A stretch of DNA of 64,000 nucleotides from Caballeronia turbans (GTDB lineage: Bacteria; Pseudomonadota; Gammaproteobacteria; Burkholderiales; Burkholderiaceae), in contig FCOD02000017.1 of NCBI GenBank assembly GCA_001544655.2, positions 62,001-126,000 of the forward strand, given 5' to 3'. Position numbers and translations under genes: made by a program. A model generated the notes under the pieces. The model ran no database searches. It saw only the letters and a program-made list of their open reading frames with translations, and was not told where the DNA came from. Of this stretch, positions 9,150 through 17,475 are shown one piece after another (the first letter of the stretch is position 1; each line of letters opens with the position of its first letter).

Positions 9150-10177
9150 AGCAGAAGCTCTATATCTCGGATGTCACATTGCGCGACGGCGCGCACGCGA
9201 TTAGACATCGCTACAGCCTGGATCAGGTGCGGCGCATCGCGCGCGCGCTCGACGAAGCACGCGTCGATTCGATTGAGGTGGCTCACGGCGACGGCCTGCA
9301 AGGCTCGTCCTTCAACTATGGCTTCGGCGCGCACACCGATGCCGAATGGATCGCCGCTGTCGCCGAAGTCGTCCAACATGCGCGTGTGGCGACCCTGCTG
9401 CTTCCAGGGATCGGCACTGTGCATGATTTACGCGAGGCCTACGATGCGGGTGCGCGCGTGGTGCGCGTCGCCACGCATTGCACGGAGGCGGACGTGTCGA
9501 AACAGCATATCGAGGCGGCGCGCAACCTCGGCATGGATACGGTCGGTTTTCTGATGATGAGCCACATGGCGTCGCCGCAGGTACTCGCGGAGCAGGCGCG
9601 CCTGATGGAAGGCTACGGGGCAACCTGCGTCTACGTCGTGGATTCTGGCGGCGCACTGACGATGAACGACACGCGCGATCGCGTTCGCGCGCTCAAGGAC
9701 GCGCTGCACGCCAATACCGAAACCGGCATCCACGCGCATCACAACCTGAGCCTCGGTGTCGCGAACTCGATCGTGGCCGTCGAGGAGGGATGCAACCGGG
9801 TCGATGCCAGTCTCGCGGGGATGGGTGCTGGCGCGGGCAACGCGCCGCTCGAAGTCTTCATCGCAGCGGCGAACCGGCTGGGCTGGCTGCATGACTGTGA
9901 CCTGTATCAACTGATGGATGCCGCCGACGACATCGTGCGGCCTTTGCAGGAGCGGCCGGTGCGCGTGGATCGAGAGACCCTAGCGCTCGGTTACGCAGGC
10001 GTCTATTCGAGCTTCCTGCGGCACGCGGAACGCGCGGCGCAACACTACGGCCTCAAGACGGTGGACATTCTCGTCGAGTTGGGCCGGCGCCGCATGGTCG
10101 GTGGTCAGGAGGACATGATCGTCGATGCAGCGCTCGATCTGCTGTCGAAGTCCGCCGTCGACGCGAGCACACATTAA
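9146..10177 (+). CDS. mhpE: 4-hydroxy-2-oxovalerate aldolase
   Basis: A 343-residue aldolase of the DmpG/BphI/MhpE family (HMG-CoA lyase-like TIM barrel). It begins with the hallmark [16 protein letters not shown], where the DxH motif supplies metal and catalytic residues. The HxH metal motif lies in [15 protein letters not shown]. The C-terminal region is the communication domain that docks the acylating dehydrogenase. It cleaves 4-hydroxy-2-oxovalerate to pyruvate and acetaldehyde. The ATG overlaps the stop of the dehydrogenase gene, so the partner proteins are probably translated in a coupled way. Confidence 0.95.
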   Translation: MKQKLYISDVTLRDGAHAIRHRYSLDQVRRIARALDEARVDSIEVAHGDGLQGSSFNYGFGAHTDAEWIAAVAEVVQHARVATLLLPGIGTVHDLREAYDAGARVVRVATHCTEADVSKQHIEAARNLGMDTVGFLMMSHMASPQVLAEQARLMEGYGATCVYVVDSGGALTMNDTRDRVRALKDALHANTETGIHAHHNLSLGVANSIVAVEEGCNRVDASLAGMGAGAGNAPLEVFIAAANRLGWLHDCDLYQLMDAADDIVRPLQERPVRVDRETLALGYAGVYSSFLRHAERAAQHYGLKTVDILVELGRRRMVGGQEDMIVDAALDLLSKSAVDASTH

Positions 10178-10206
10178 CGCCGATTGAAGAATCAGCCGGA
10201 GGCAAC

Positions 10207-11568
10207 ATGGAACAAGGATGTACGCATTTCGAGGGCGGCAGTGCCGGAAGCCCCGTGCGTTTCGTGTGTAACGCGCAATCGGTCGATGCCGCGACGCTGC
10301 GCCAACTGGTGCAGCCCGGTCGCGTTCACTCGGCCGTCTATACCTCGCCCGATATCTTCGAGGCGGAAATCGAGCGCATCTTTCATGGTTCGTGGCTCTA
10401 CGTGGGTCACGCCAGCGAAGTGCCGCAGAAAGGCGACTATCGGGTACGCCGTCTCGGACGCCAGCCGGTCATCATGGTGCGCGGTCATGACGACGTCGTA
10501 CGTGTGCTGATGAACCGCTGTCGGCATCGCGGCGCGGCAGTGTGTGAGCAGGAAGCGGGACGCGAAAAGTTTTTTCGCTGCTGGTTCCACGGCTGGACCT
10601 ACGACAATACCGGCAAGCTCATCAATGTGACGGACCCGGCCGGCTATGGCGACGACTTCCGCATGGAAGAGTATTCGCTTACCAGCGCGCCGCGCGTCGA
10701 GATTTATCGGGACTTCGTGTTCGCGTCGCTGTCGCCTAAGGTCGGCTCGCTTGCGGAGTATCTCGGCCCTGCTGCGCAGATGATCGACCTGTTGGTCGAC
10801 GCGTCACCGACGCGCCGTATCAAGCTGTCGGCGGGCGTCCACAAGACTGTCTACAACGGCAACTGGAAGATGGTCGGCATGGACGGGTATCACCCGCATT
10901 ACGTGCACGCGTCGGTCGTGTCGATGTGGCAGCGTCAGGCGGACAGCGGCATCGGCGCCACGCATCGTGCCGACCCGTTCGACGGCAAGGCGAAAACCTA
11001 CACGCGCGATCTGGGGCACGGCCACGCCATGCTCGACATGCGCGAACACCGCGTCGAGCACTACGCCGACTATGAAACGTACCTCAAGGGCGTACAGGGC
11101 GGTGCGGAATATATCGAAGCGCTTGCAGCGCGCGACGGTGCCGAGCAATCGAAGCTGCTTGTTGCGATCGCCGGCGATCCGCATATCGGCGTGTTTCCGA
11201 ACATGCAGATCATCAATAACCAGGTGCGCATCATGGTGCCGTTGGAACCGGGACGCACCGAGGTGCTGATGTTCCCCGTGCTGTTCGACGGCGTGGACGA
11301 CGCCATCAACACAATGCGCCTGCGGCAGCACGAGTCCTTCTACGGCCCGGCGGGCGCAGGCTCGCCTGACGACGCTGAAATCTTCGAGCGGGCGCAGCGC
11401 GGGATGAACGCGCAGGTCAATCCGTGGATCGACATTTCCCGCGGCATGACTCGCGAGCAGGCCCATCCCGACGGAACCATCACCGGGCACATCTCGGATG
11501 AAGTACCGCAACGCGGCCAGATGCGCTACTGGCTGGAACTCATGACCGAGGGAGCCGAACTTGAATAA
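10207..11568 (+). CDS. aromatic ring-hydroxylating dioxygenase, alpha subunit
   Basis: A 453-residue large subunit of a Rieske non-heme iron dioxygenase, with CGGAGG just before its ATG. The Rieske [2Fe-2S] motif is CRHRGAAVC and then CWFHGW (CxH...CxxH). The mononuclear iron site is in MDGYHPHYVH, with the bridging Asp and the two His in the D-x2-H-x4-H pattern. It should dihydroxylate an aromatic acid to a cis-dihydrodiol, working with the beta subunit, ferredoxin and reductase encoded downstream. The genes around it resemble a p-cumate 2,3-dioxygenase system, although the true substrate is open. Confidence 0.93.
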   Translation: MEQGCTHFEGGSAGSPVRFVCNAQSVDAATLRQLVQPGRVHSAVYTSPDIFEAEIERIFHGSWLYVGHASEVPQKGDYRVRRLGRQPVIMVRGHDDVVRVLMNRCRHRGAAVCEQEAGREKFFRCWFHGWTYDNTGKLINVTDPAGYGDDFRMEEYSLTSAPRVEIYRDFVFASLSPKVGSLAEYLGPAAQMIDLLVDASPTRRIKLSAGVHKTVYNGNWKMVGMDGYHPHYVHASVVSMWQRQADSGIGATHRADPFDGKAKTYTRDLGHGHAMLDMREHRVEHYADYETYLKGVQGGAEYIEALAARDGAEQSKLLVAIAGDPHIGVFPNMQIINNQVRIMVPLEPGRTEVLMFPVLFDGVDDAINTMRLRQHESFYGPAGAGSPDDAEIFERAQRGMNAQVNPWIDISRGMTREQAHPDGTITGHISDEVPQRGQMRYWLELMTEGAELE

Positions 11569-12076
11569 CGCCGTTCATCCTCAATGGCTGTCGTCGGAGG
11601 CGGGTGTTTCGCCGATCGAGCAGGCTTCGCAGTTCCTCTATCACGAGGCCGCCTTGATGGACGCGCACCGCTTTGATGAGTGGCTCGCACTGTGGCACGC
11701 AGACGGCTTCTATTGGGTCCCGTGCAATACCGAAGATCTCGAACCGGACAAATCGATCTCGCTCATCTACGAAAGCCGACGGCAGCTCGACGATCGCGTC
11801 TATCGGCTCAAGGGCCGTCATGCTCACGCGCAGAGTCCGCGTTCGAGGTTGCTGCGCGTCGTGTCGAACGTGACCATCGAAAGCGCGAGCAAGGAGGCGT
11901 TGATCGTGCATTCAAACTTCGTGCTCGGCGAGGTACGCAGCGATCGTCAGGAGACCCTGTTCGGACGCTGCCGCCATGTGTTGGCACTCGACGAAGGCGC
12001 GATGCTGATTCGCGAGAAAAAGGTCTTTCTGCTGAACAACGACACGCCGATGAGCAACCTCACGTTCCTGATTTGA
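11561..12076 (+). CDS. aromatic ring-hydroxylating dioxygenase, beta subunit
   Basis: A 171-residue small subunit (scytalone-dehydratase/NTF2-like fold) of the Rieske dioxygenase. The family pattern AxQFLYHEAALMDAHRFDEWLALW is recognisable, as is the later RLLRVVSNVTIE segment. It starts at TTG 11561, eight bases inside the alpha gene, with GAGGGAG upstream. No ATG lies in this frame near the start. The subunit is structural, forming the alpha3beta3 oligomer, and has no cofactor. Its overlap with the alpha gene indicates coupled translation. Confidence 0.92.
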   Translation: MNNAVHPQWLSSEAGVSPIEQASQFLYHEAALMDAHRFDEWLALWHADGFYWVPCNTEDLEPDKSISLIYESRRQLDDRVYRLKGRHAHAQSPRSRLLRVVSNVTIESASKEALIVHSNFVLGEVRSDRQETLFGRCRHVLALDEGAMLIREKKVFLLNNDTPMSNLTFLI

Positions 12077-12083
12077 GGCCGAC

Positions 12084-12440
12084 ATGGACGCACACGCGAT
12101 GGAAAGTGGAACATCGACCGATGCAAGCGAATTGACGCCGCTCTGCCAGCTCGACGACGTGACAGATGGCGACGGTCTTCAGATAAAGATCGGCGAGAGG
12201 ATGCTCGCGGTATGGCGTGTGGACGATCTCGCCTTCGTCACGGACGACACCTGCACGCATGGCGATGCATCACTCGTACTGACCGGCATGCTCGACGGTT
12301 TCTCGATCGTTTGCGGCCTGCATCAAGGCGAGTTCGATATTCGCACGGGCGAAGTCCGCGCGGCACCGTGCAGCAAACCGATACGCAGTTACGCGGCCAC
12401 GGTGCGCGAGGGCGTTGTGCTCGCGCGACTCGCCGAATGA
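12084..12440 (+). CDS. Rieske-type ferredoxin of the dioxygenase
   Basis: A 118-residue Rieske ferredoxin. The cluster ligands are in CTHGDASL and VCGLHQGEF (CxH and CxxH, 17 residues between), with a Gly-rich tail typical of BphF/CmtAd proteins. It should shuttle electrons from the reductase at 13477 to the alpha subunit. The first 20 residues are a little longer than usual, and a later start is possible but lacks an alternative ATG. It sits 7 bases after the beta-subunit gene in the same operon. Confidence 0.92.
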   Translation: MDAHAMESGTSTDASELTPLCQLDDVTDGDGLQIKIGERMLAVWRVDDLAFVTDDTCTHGDASLVLTGMLDGFSIVCGLHQGEFDIRTGEVRAAPCSKPIRSYAATVREGVVLARLAE

Positions 12441-12462
12441 CGATGACTGAAAGGGCGCAGAA

Positions 12463-13464
12463 ATGAACGAGACGACAACGTCTGGGACTTCGCTGCCGAT
12501 AATCGCGGTGATGGTCGGCGACCCGGCAGGTATCGGTCCGGAGGTGGCGGTCAAGGCAGCGGTGGACGCGTCGGTGCGCGCGGTGTGTCGGCCGATGCTG
12601 ATCGGCGATATCGGGTCGATCAGGGCTGCCGCGCGAGCGGTGCCTCTTGGCGACGAAACGGAAGTAATTCAGTCGTTCGAGGCGCGCGCCTTCGCGTCGG
12701 GGCGCATCGTCGTGCTGGATCCGCTCGATCTTGCGCCGCACGAGTATGCAACGGGCCAGCCTTCCGCCGCGGCGGGGCGAGCCGTCGTCCGCTGGATGAC
12801 GCTCGCCGACCGGATCGCGCATAACGGACTGATCGGCGGATGGATCATGGGGCCAGTCGATTCGATGTCGCTCAAGCTCGCGGGCGAAGTTGCGAGCATC
12901 GACGATCTCCAGCCCGACCATACCTTCATGTTTCGCATGAGCGGCAAACTGCGCGTGGTGCCACTGACGGAGCACATCCCGCTGCGCGACGTGCCCGCCA
13001 CGGTGACTTTCGATGCGGTATTGAACCTGGTCACGCTGGTGAATGAGCGTCTGAAGAACTGGGGAATCGAGACGCCGCGCATCGCGGTTGCGGGACTCAA
13101 TCCGCACGCCATGTTTGAGGAGGAGGAGCGGATCATCGGCCCTGCGGTCGAACAGGCCAGAGCGCAGGGCATCGATGTGCGGGGTCCTGTTTCGCCCGAC
13201 TCCGTATTTCGCCACGGACTCGACGGGCGCTATGACGTGGTTGTCAGCATGTATCACGATCAAGGGCAGATCGCGCTCAAGTCGGCGGCTTTCGAAGGGG
13301 CGTGCACGCTCTATCTGGGGGTTCCTTATGTGCGCGCGACCGTCCCTCATGGGACCGCCATGGATATCGCGGGAAAGAATCTGGCGCAGCATCGCAGCAT
13401 GGCCGCGGCATTGAGGACTGCGGCGGCGCTCGCCGCTAAGCGTGGCTTCCTCAACGAACAATGA
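12463..13464 (+). CDS. PdxA-family dehydrogenase, probable cis-dihydrodiol dehydrogenase
   Basis: A 333-residue member of the PdxA (4-hydroxythreonine-4-phosphate dehydrogenase) family. It begins with the typical MVGDPAGIGPEV and has the metal-binding histidines in DHTFMFRM, VSMYHDQGQ and the C-terminal PHGTAMDIAGK. In aromatic clusters, PdxA paralogues such as TphB dehydrogenate, and often decarboxylate, cis-diol carboxylic acids. Its position between dioxygenase genes supports that use here rather than vitamin B6 synthesis. Known p-cumate operons, as I recall, use an SDR enzyme for this step, so this is a variant arrangement. Confidence 0.85.
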   Translation: MNETTTSGTSLPIIAVMVGDPAGIGPEVAVKAAVDASVRAVCRPMLIGDIGSIRAAARAVPLGDETEVIQSFEARAFASGRIVVLDPLDLAPHEYATGQPSAAAGRAVVRWMTLADRIAHNGLIGGWIMGPVDSMSLKLAGEVASIDDLQPDHTFMFRMSGKLRVVPLTEHIPLRDVPATVTFDAVLNLVTLVNERLKNWGIETPRIAVAGLNPHAMFEEEERIIGPAVEQARAQGIDVRGPVSPDSVFRHGLDGRYDVVVSMYHDQGQIALKSAAFEGACTLYLGVPYVRATVPHGTAMDIAGKNLAQHRSMAAALRTAAALAAKRGFLNEQ

Positions 13465-13476
13465 CGAGTCGCCGAT

Positions 13477-14772
13477 ATGACGAACCACCAAACCGATCCG
13501 CTGTACTCGCGCGTGGTGATCGTCGGAGCGGGGCAAGCCGCTGCGGCGGTCGCTAGGACACTGCGTGCGGAAGGACATCAGGGCGGGATCATCATGCTAG
13601 GCGAGGAGCGCGTAGGGCCGTACGAGCGGCCACCCTTGTCAAAAGCATGGCTGAGCGCCGAGAACGTGCCGGAAGTTGCGGCTCTGCTTGATCGGTCGCA
13701 ACCGGAGCAGTTTGACGTCGATTTACGCACCGGTACGCACGTGACCCGCATCGACCGTCCGTCGCGTACCGTGCACGTCGACGATGGAACGCAGATTCAC
13801 TTCGATCGCCTCGTGATCGCAACCGGGGGCCGCGCGCGGCGGCTCGCGGTGCCTGGCGACGCGAGTGACGATATCGCCTATCTGCGCACCATCGACGACG
13901 CTTTGCATATCCGCCGCGGGTTGATAGCAGGCAAGCGGCTGCTGGTGATCGGAGGTGGATGGATCGGACTCGAAACCGCATGTAGCGCCCGAAAGCTCGG
14001 CGTCGACGTGGTCCTGGTCGAAGCGGCGCAGCGGTTATGCGAACGGACCGTGCCGTCGATCGTGGGTCAGCATCTGCTCGAGATTCAGCGCTCGCTTGGC
14101 GTCGACGTGCGCCTGGGTGCCGGCATCGAGCAACTGTCGAAGCTGCCCGGCGAACGTTATGCCGCTTCGCTATCGGGCGTTCGCGAGGAATTCGACCTCG
14201 TGGTCGCGGGCGTGGGCATGGAAGCGAACGATGAACTCGCGGCTGAAGCAGGCCTCCCTTGCGCGGGCGGCGTGCTGTGCGACGTCGAAGGCCGCACGGT
14301 CGATCCATATGTCTTCGCGTGCGGGGATGTGGCGTCGTTCGAGCATCCGTTCGGACCGGTCGGAATGCGGCGCCTGGAATCGTGGGACAACGCGGAGCAA
14401 CAGGGCGCGGCATGTGCCAGGGCCATCCTCGGCAAGCAGGCGGTGGCGCATTCGCTGCCCTGGTTCTGGTCCGATCAGGGCGACGTGAATGTGCAGATCC
14501 TCGGGTTCCCGAATGCGACCGCCACACCGGTCGTGCGAGAAGGCGACGGCAAGGTGACGCTGGTCTGGCTGGAGGAGTGCGCAACCGACGAACCCGCGCG
14601 AATTGTCGCGGCGGTCTGCATCAACGCTGCGGCAGACATGCCGGTACTGCGCCGCATATGGCAGAAAGGCGTGCGTGTCGATCGAGAGACGCTCGCCGCG
14701 AAGGACGTAAGTCTCAAAAGCCTTCTGCAGCGGACGGTCGGCGGGGCAAAGAATGGAGGTGCGAATAATTAG
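13477..14772 (+). CDS. FAD-dependent ferredoxin reductase of the dioxygenase
   Basis: A 431-residue NAD(P)H:ferredoxin reductase of the glutathione-reductase-like (BphG/CmtAa/TodA) class. The FAD-binding motif is VIVGAGQAAAAVARTL near the N-terminus, then the ERPPLSKAWL segment. The NADH-binding motif is VIGGGWIGLETA near residue 155, and the second FAD motif VFACGDVA lies near residue 280. It should feed electrons from NADH to the Rieske ferredoxin. It is slightly longer than the usual 400-410 residues because of its C-terminus. It closes the enzymatic part of the operon. Confidence 0.93.
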   Translation: MTNHQTDPLYSRVVIVGAGQAAAAVARTLRAEGHQGGIIMLGEERVGPYERPPLSKAWLSAENVPEVAALLDRSQPEQFDVDLRTGTHVTRIDRPSRTVHVDDGTQIHFDRLVIATGGRARRLAVPGDASDDIAYLRTIDDALHIRRGLIAGKRLLVIGGGWIGLETACSARKLGVDVVLVEAAQRLCERTVPSIVGQHLLEIQRSLGVDVRLGAGIEQLSKLPGERYAASLSGVREEFDLVVAGVGMEANDELAAEAGLPCAGGVLCDVEGRTVDPYVFACGDVASFEHPFGPVGMRRLESWDNAEQQGAACARAILGKQAVAHSLPWFWSDQGDVNVQILGFPNATATPVVREGDGKVTLVWLEECATDEPARIVAAVCINAAADMPVLRRIWQKGVRVDRETLAAKDVSLKSLLQRTVGGAKNGGANN

Positions 14773-14876
14773 AGGCGCCTGAGGCATCGGGCTTTTGCAT
14801 TTACATCGACAGAGCACATCAGAGCGTGGTGGTACCGGGGTCCGGCTGACCGTCCATGCCGAAAAAGGAGACAGGC

Positions 14877-16226
14877 GTGAAAGCTTTTGAAACCTCGCAG
14901 GAGTGGCACGACGCAGTCGCGAGCACGGGATCAGCTCCCGGCGCGAGCGCAACGGAATCGGGATCACGACGACTATTCTTTGCCAGCTTTCTCGGCACGA
15001 TGGTCGAGTGGTACGACTTTTTTCTCTACGGCTTCATCGCGCCGCTCGTCTTCGAAGAGTTGTTCTTCCCAAAGTTGAACGCGCTCAGCGGCACTATTGC
15101 CGTGTACGCGACGTTCGCCGTCGGCTATGCGAGTCGGCCTCTCGGCGGACTTGTGTTCGGTCACTTCGGCGACAAGATCGGCCGCAAGTCGATGATGCTG
15201 GTAACCCTGCTGATGATGGGTATCGGTACGGCGGCCATCGGGCTCTTGCCAAGCGTCGCGCAAATCGGCATGACCGCGACCTGTCTGCTCGTCGCGCTGC
15301 GTTTCGTCCAGGGCTTTGCACTCGGGGGTGAGTCGGCGGCTGCCAGCCTGATGGTGCTGGAGAGCGCGCAGCAGCGTCGCCGGGGCCTGCTGGGGGCAGC
15401 GCTTCAGGCGGCAGGACCGCTGGGCGTGCTGCTGGCCTCGCTCGCGGTATTCGTCGTATCGCGTCTGCCGCACGAAGCCTTGCTTGCCTGGGGCTGGCGG
15501 GTGCCGTTCCTGGTGAGCGCCGTACTGGTGGTAATCGGCCTGTATATTCGTCTGCGAGTCGAGGAAACAGTCGCGTTCCGCAAGCAGCAGAGTCAGCACG
15601 ACCTCACCCGCATCCCGGCGTGGGAGACCTTGCGCAGCTACAAGTGGCCTGTTTTCGTCGTGCTCGTGGTCAGCATCATGGAGAGCACGTTCTACTATCT
15701 GACGGGCGTCTATTCTATCTCGTACGTTACGAAGACGCTCCATATGCCCGGCTCCGTCGCGATCGGCGCGATCGCCTGCGCGAACGCTTTCGCCCTGGTA
15801 TCGGTACCGCTCTACGGCGCGCTGTCGGACCGCCTCGGGCGCAAGGGCGTGTATTTGCTGGGCATCGTGGCGTCGGCGATCTACCTGAACTTCTTCTTTA
15901 CGATGCTCGACGGCCGCTCGCCAATGGTCGTAGTGCTGACGGTCGTGGCCGCCGTCGGCGTGATTCATGCACCGATGTACGCCATGTTCGGCAGCTTCTA
16001 CGGCGAACTGTTTCCCACGCGAGTGCGCTTCACCGGCTTCTCGATGGGCAAGGCGTTCGGCACGGTGCTCGGCGGCGGAGTCGCGCCTATGATCGCGGCC
16101 TCGCTCGCGGCGCGCAATCACGGCGACCCCTCCGGTATCGGTCTCTACTATCTGTGCCTCGCCTTCGTCGCGCTGTGTGTGGTGCTGCGCGTGCGCGAAA
16201 CGCGGCACGACGACATCACCGTCTAG
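14877..16226 (+). CDS. MHS-family MFS transporter for an aromatic acid
   Basis: A 449-residue major facilitator protein with about 12 membrane segments. The start is GTG 14877 with AAGGAG at 14865-14870; an in-frame ATG at 14856 lacks a site. The metabolite:H+ symporter subfamily signature GTMVEWYDFFLYGF follows a 35-residue cytoplasmic N-terminus, and FGHFGDKIGRKSMM is the loop 2-3 motif. It likely imports the aromatic acid degraded by this operon across the inner membrane. A 104-base gap with a strong hairpin separates it from the porin gene. Confidence 0.9.
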   Translation: MKAFETSQEWHDAVASTGSAPGASATESGSRRLFFASFLGTMVEWYDFFLYGFIAPLVFEELFFPKLNALSGTIAVYATFAVGYASRPLGGLVFGHFGDKIGRKSMMLVTLLMMGIGTAAIGLLPSVAQIGMTATCLLVALRFVQGFALGGESAAASLMVLESAQQRRRGLLGAALQAAGPLGVLLASLAVFVVSRLPHEALLAWGWRVPFLVSAVLVVIGLYIRLRVEETVAFRKQQSQHDLTRIPAWETLRSYKWPVFVVLVVSIMESTFYYLTGVYSISYVTKTLHMPGSVAIGAIACANAFALVSVPLYGALSDRLGRKGVYLLGIVASAIYLNFFFTMLDGRSPMVVVLTVVAAVGVIHAPMYAMFGSFYGELFPTRVRFTGFSMGKAFGTVLGGGVAPMIAASLAARNHGDPSGIGLYYLCLAFVALCVVLRVRETRHDDITV

Positions 16227-16264
16227 CAACCCCTCAGTTCTCACGTATCCATTGGACGAGCGTC

Positions 16265-16286
16265 GTGCGCCTCGCTGGAGGCGCAC
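16265..16286 (+). terminator. strong hairpin between transporter and porin genes
   Basis: GTGCGCCTC and GAGGCGCAC form a 9-bp stem with a GCTG loop. There is no U-tract, so it may be an attenuator, mRNA stabiliser or processing element rather than a true terminator. Confidence 0.4.
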
Positions 16287-16330
16287 CGGACGCTGCTTTA
16301 GTTCGTCTCCAACTTCTCGAACAACACATC

Positions 16331-17455
16331 ATGAAGAAGAACAGGCTTCTCCTCGGCATGCTCGCGCTCGGCGCCGGCGCCGCACACGCGGACAGCAGCG
16401 TGACGCTCTACGGCCTCATCGGTACAGGCCCCGCGTATGTGAACAACGTAAAGGGCAGTCATTTGTTCGAATCCGCAAGCGGCCTCATTCAGGGTAATCG
16501 TTTCGGTCTGAAGGGGCGCGAAGATCTTGGCGGAGGCATGTCGGCCATCTTCACCTTGGAGAATGGCTTTGACGGCAACACTGGCGCGCTGGGGCAAGGC
16601 GGGCGCATGTTCGGACGGCAGGCGTTCGTGGGTCTTGCGACCAGACAATACGGGACACTGACCCTGGGTCGCCAGTACGACACCAATTACGATTTCATGG
16701 CCGATACGGGCGCGGCCAAACTCTTCGGTGGCAATGGCGCGCATGTATCAGATAATGACAACCTGTTCGGCACCGTGCGCTTCCAGAACTCAGTCAAGTA
16801 CACGAGCCCGAGCTGGGGCGGCTTTAGCTTCGCTGCCATGTACGCGATGAGCAACGCTGCCGGCGACTTCGCAAATAATCGCGCCTACAGCGCGACGGCG
16901 GCATACCGCAACGGCAGTCTGAAGCTTGCGGTCGGCTATCTGCAGATGAACCATCCGAATGCGGCTGACAATCCCAACGGCGCCGCCGGCAGCGATTATC
17001 CCGCACCGTTCAGTCTGTTCAAGACCAGCGCACTGGGCCCGCGAACCGCGCTCGTGGACGAGCAGCAGGTGATCGCCGCGACGGCGTCGTATGCCATCGG
17101 GCCGACGCAGGACAATCTCGTGTACTCGCACGCCAAATACCGCTATTTCGACGGTAGCCATCTACGGCTCGACAATGCTGAATTGAACGGTACCTGGCAC
17201 ATCACGCCGGATTTTTACACCGGCCTGGGCTACATGTTCACTTTCGGTCGCTATGAGGAACTGAATCAGTCACCGAAGTGGCATCAGGTCGATCTGGGCA
17301 TCGACTATCTGCTATCGAAGCGCACTGACCTGTATGCCTTCGCGATCTATCAACGTGCGGTCGGTTCGGCCAGCAACGCTGCCATCTTCTTCATGCAGCC
17401 GTCGAGCACGAAGTCCCAGGTGGAAGTGTCGTTCGGTATTCGACACCTGTTCTGA
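16331..17455 (+). CDS. Gram-negative trimeric porin
   Basis: A 374-residue porin of the Burkholderia/Bordetella OmpC-like family. It begins with a signal peptide (MKKNRLLLGMLALGAGAAHA) followed by SSVTLYGLI, the standard first strand. Internal motifs GNRFGLKGREDLGGGM and FGRQAFVGL, and the C-terminal FGIRHLF with terminal Phe, are all typical of outer-membrane beta-barrels. The frame runs open for 237 codons upstream, but ATG 16331 is where the signal peptide begins. No strong ribosome binding site is visible. It probably lets the aromatic substrate through the outer membrane. Confidence 0.93.
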   Translation: MKKNRLLLGMLALGAGAAHADSSVTLYGLIGTGPAYVNNVKGSHLFESASGLIQGNRFGLKGREDLGGGMSAIFTLENGFDGNTGALGQGGRMFGRQAFVGLATRQYGTLTLGRQYDTNYDFMADTGAAKLFGGNGAHVSDNDNLFGTVRFQNSVKYTSPSWGGFSFAAMYAMSNAAGDFANNRAYSATAAYRNGSLKLAVGYLQMNHPNAADNPNGAAGSDYPAPFSLFKTSALGPRTALVDEQQVIAATASYAIGPTQDNLVYSHAKYRYFDGSHLRLDNAELNGTWHITPDFYTGLGYMFTFGRYEELNQSPKWHQVDLGIDYLLSKRTDLYAFAIYQRAVGSASNAAIFFMQPSSTKSQVEVSFGIRHLF

Positions 17456-17475
17456 CCAAGACGTTCACGGCCGGC

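Noticed and set aside
12238-13578. 446-residue minus-strand frame
   Set aside because: Antisense shadow of the ferredoxin and PdxA-type genes produced by high GC at third positions.
14973-16286. 437-residue minus-strand frame
   Set aside because: Antisense to the MHS transporter and extremely His/Arg/Gln-rich.
16265-16286. Hairpin as a definite terminator
   Set aside because: Strong stem but no U-tract, so I list it only as a hairpin with low confidence in termination.
15620-16330. 237-codon N-terminal extension of the first porin
   Set aside because: It reads through the transporter gene in another frame; the signal peptide defines the real start at 16331.
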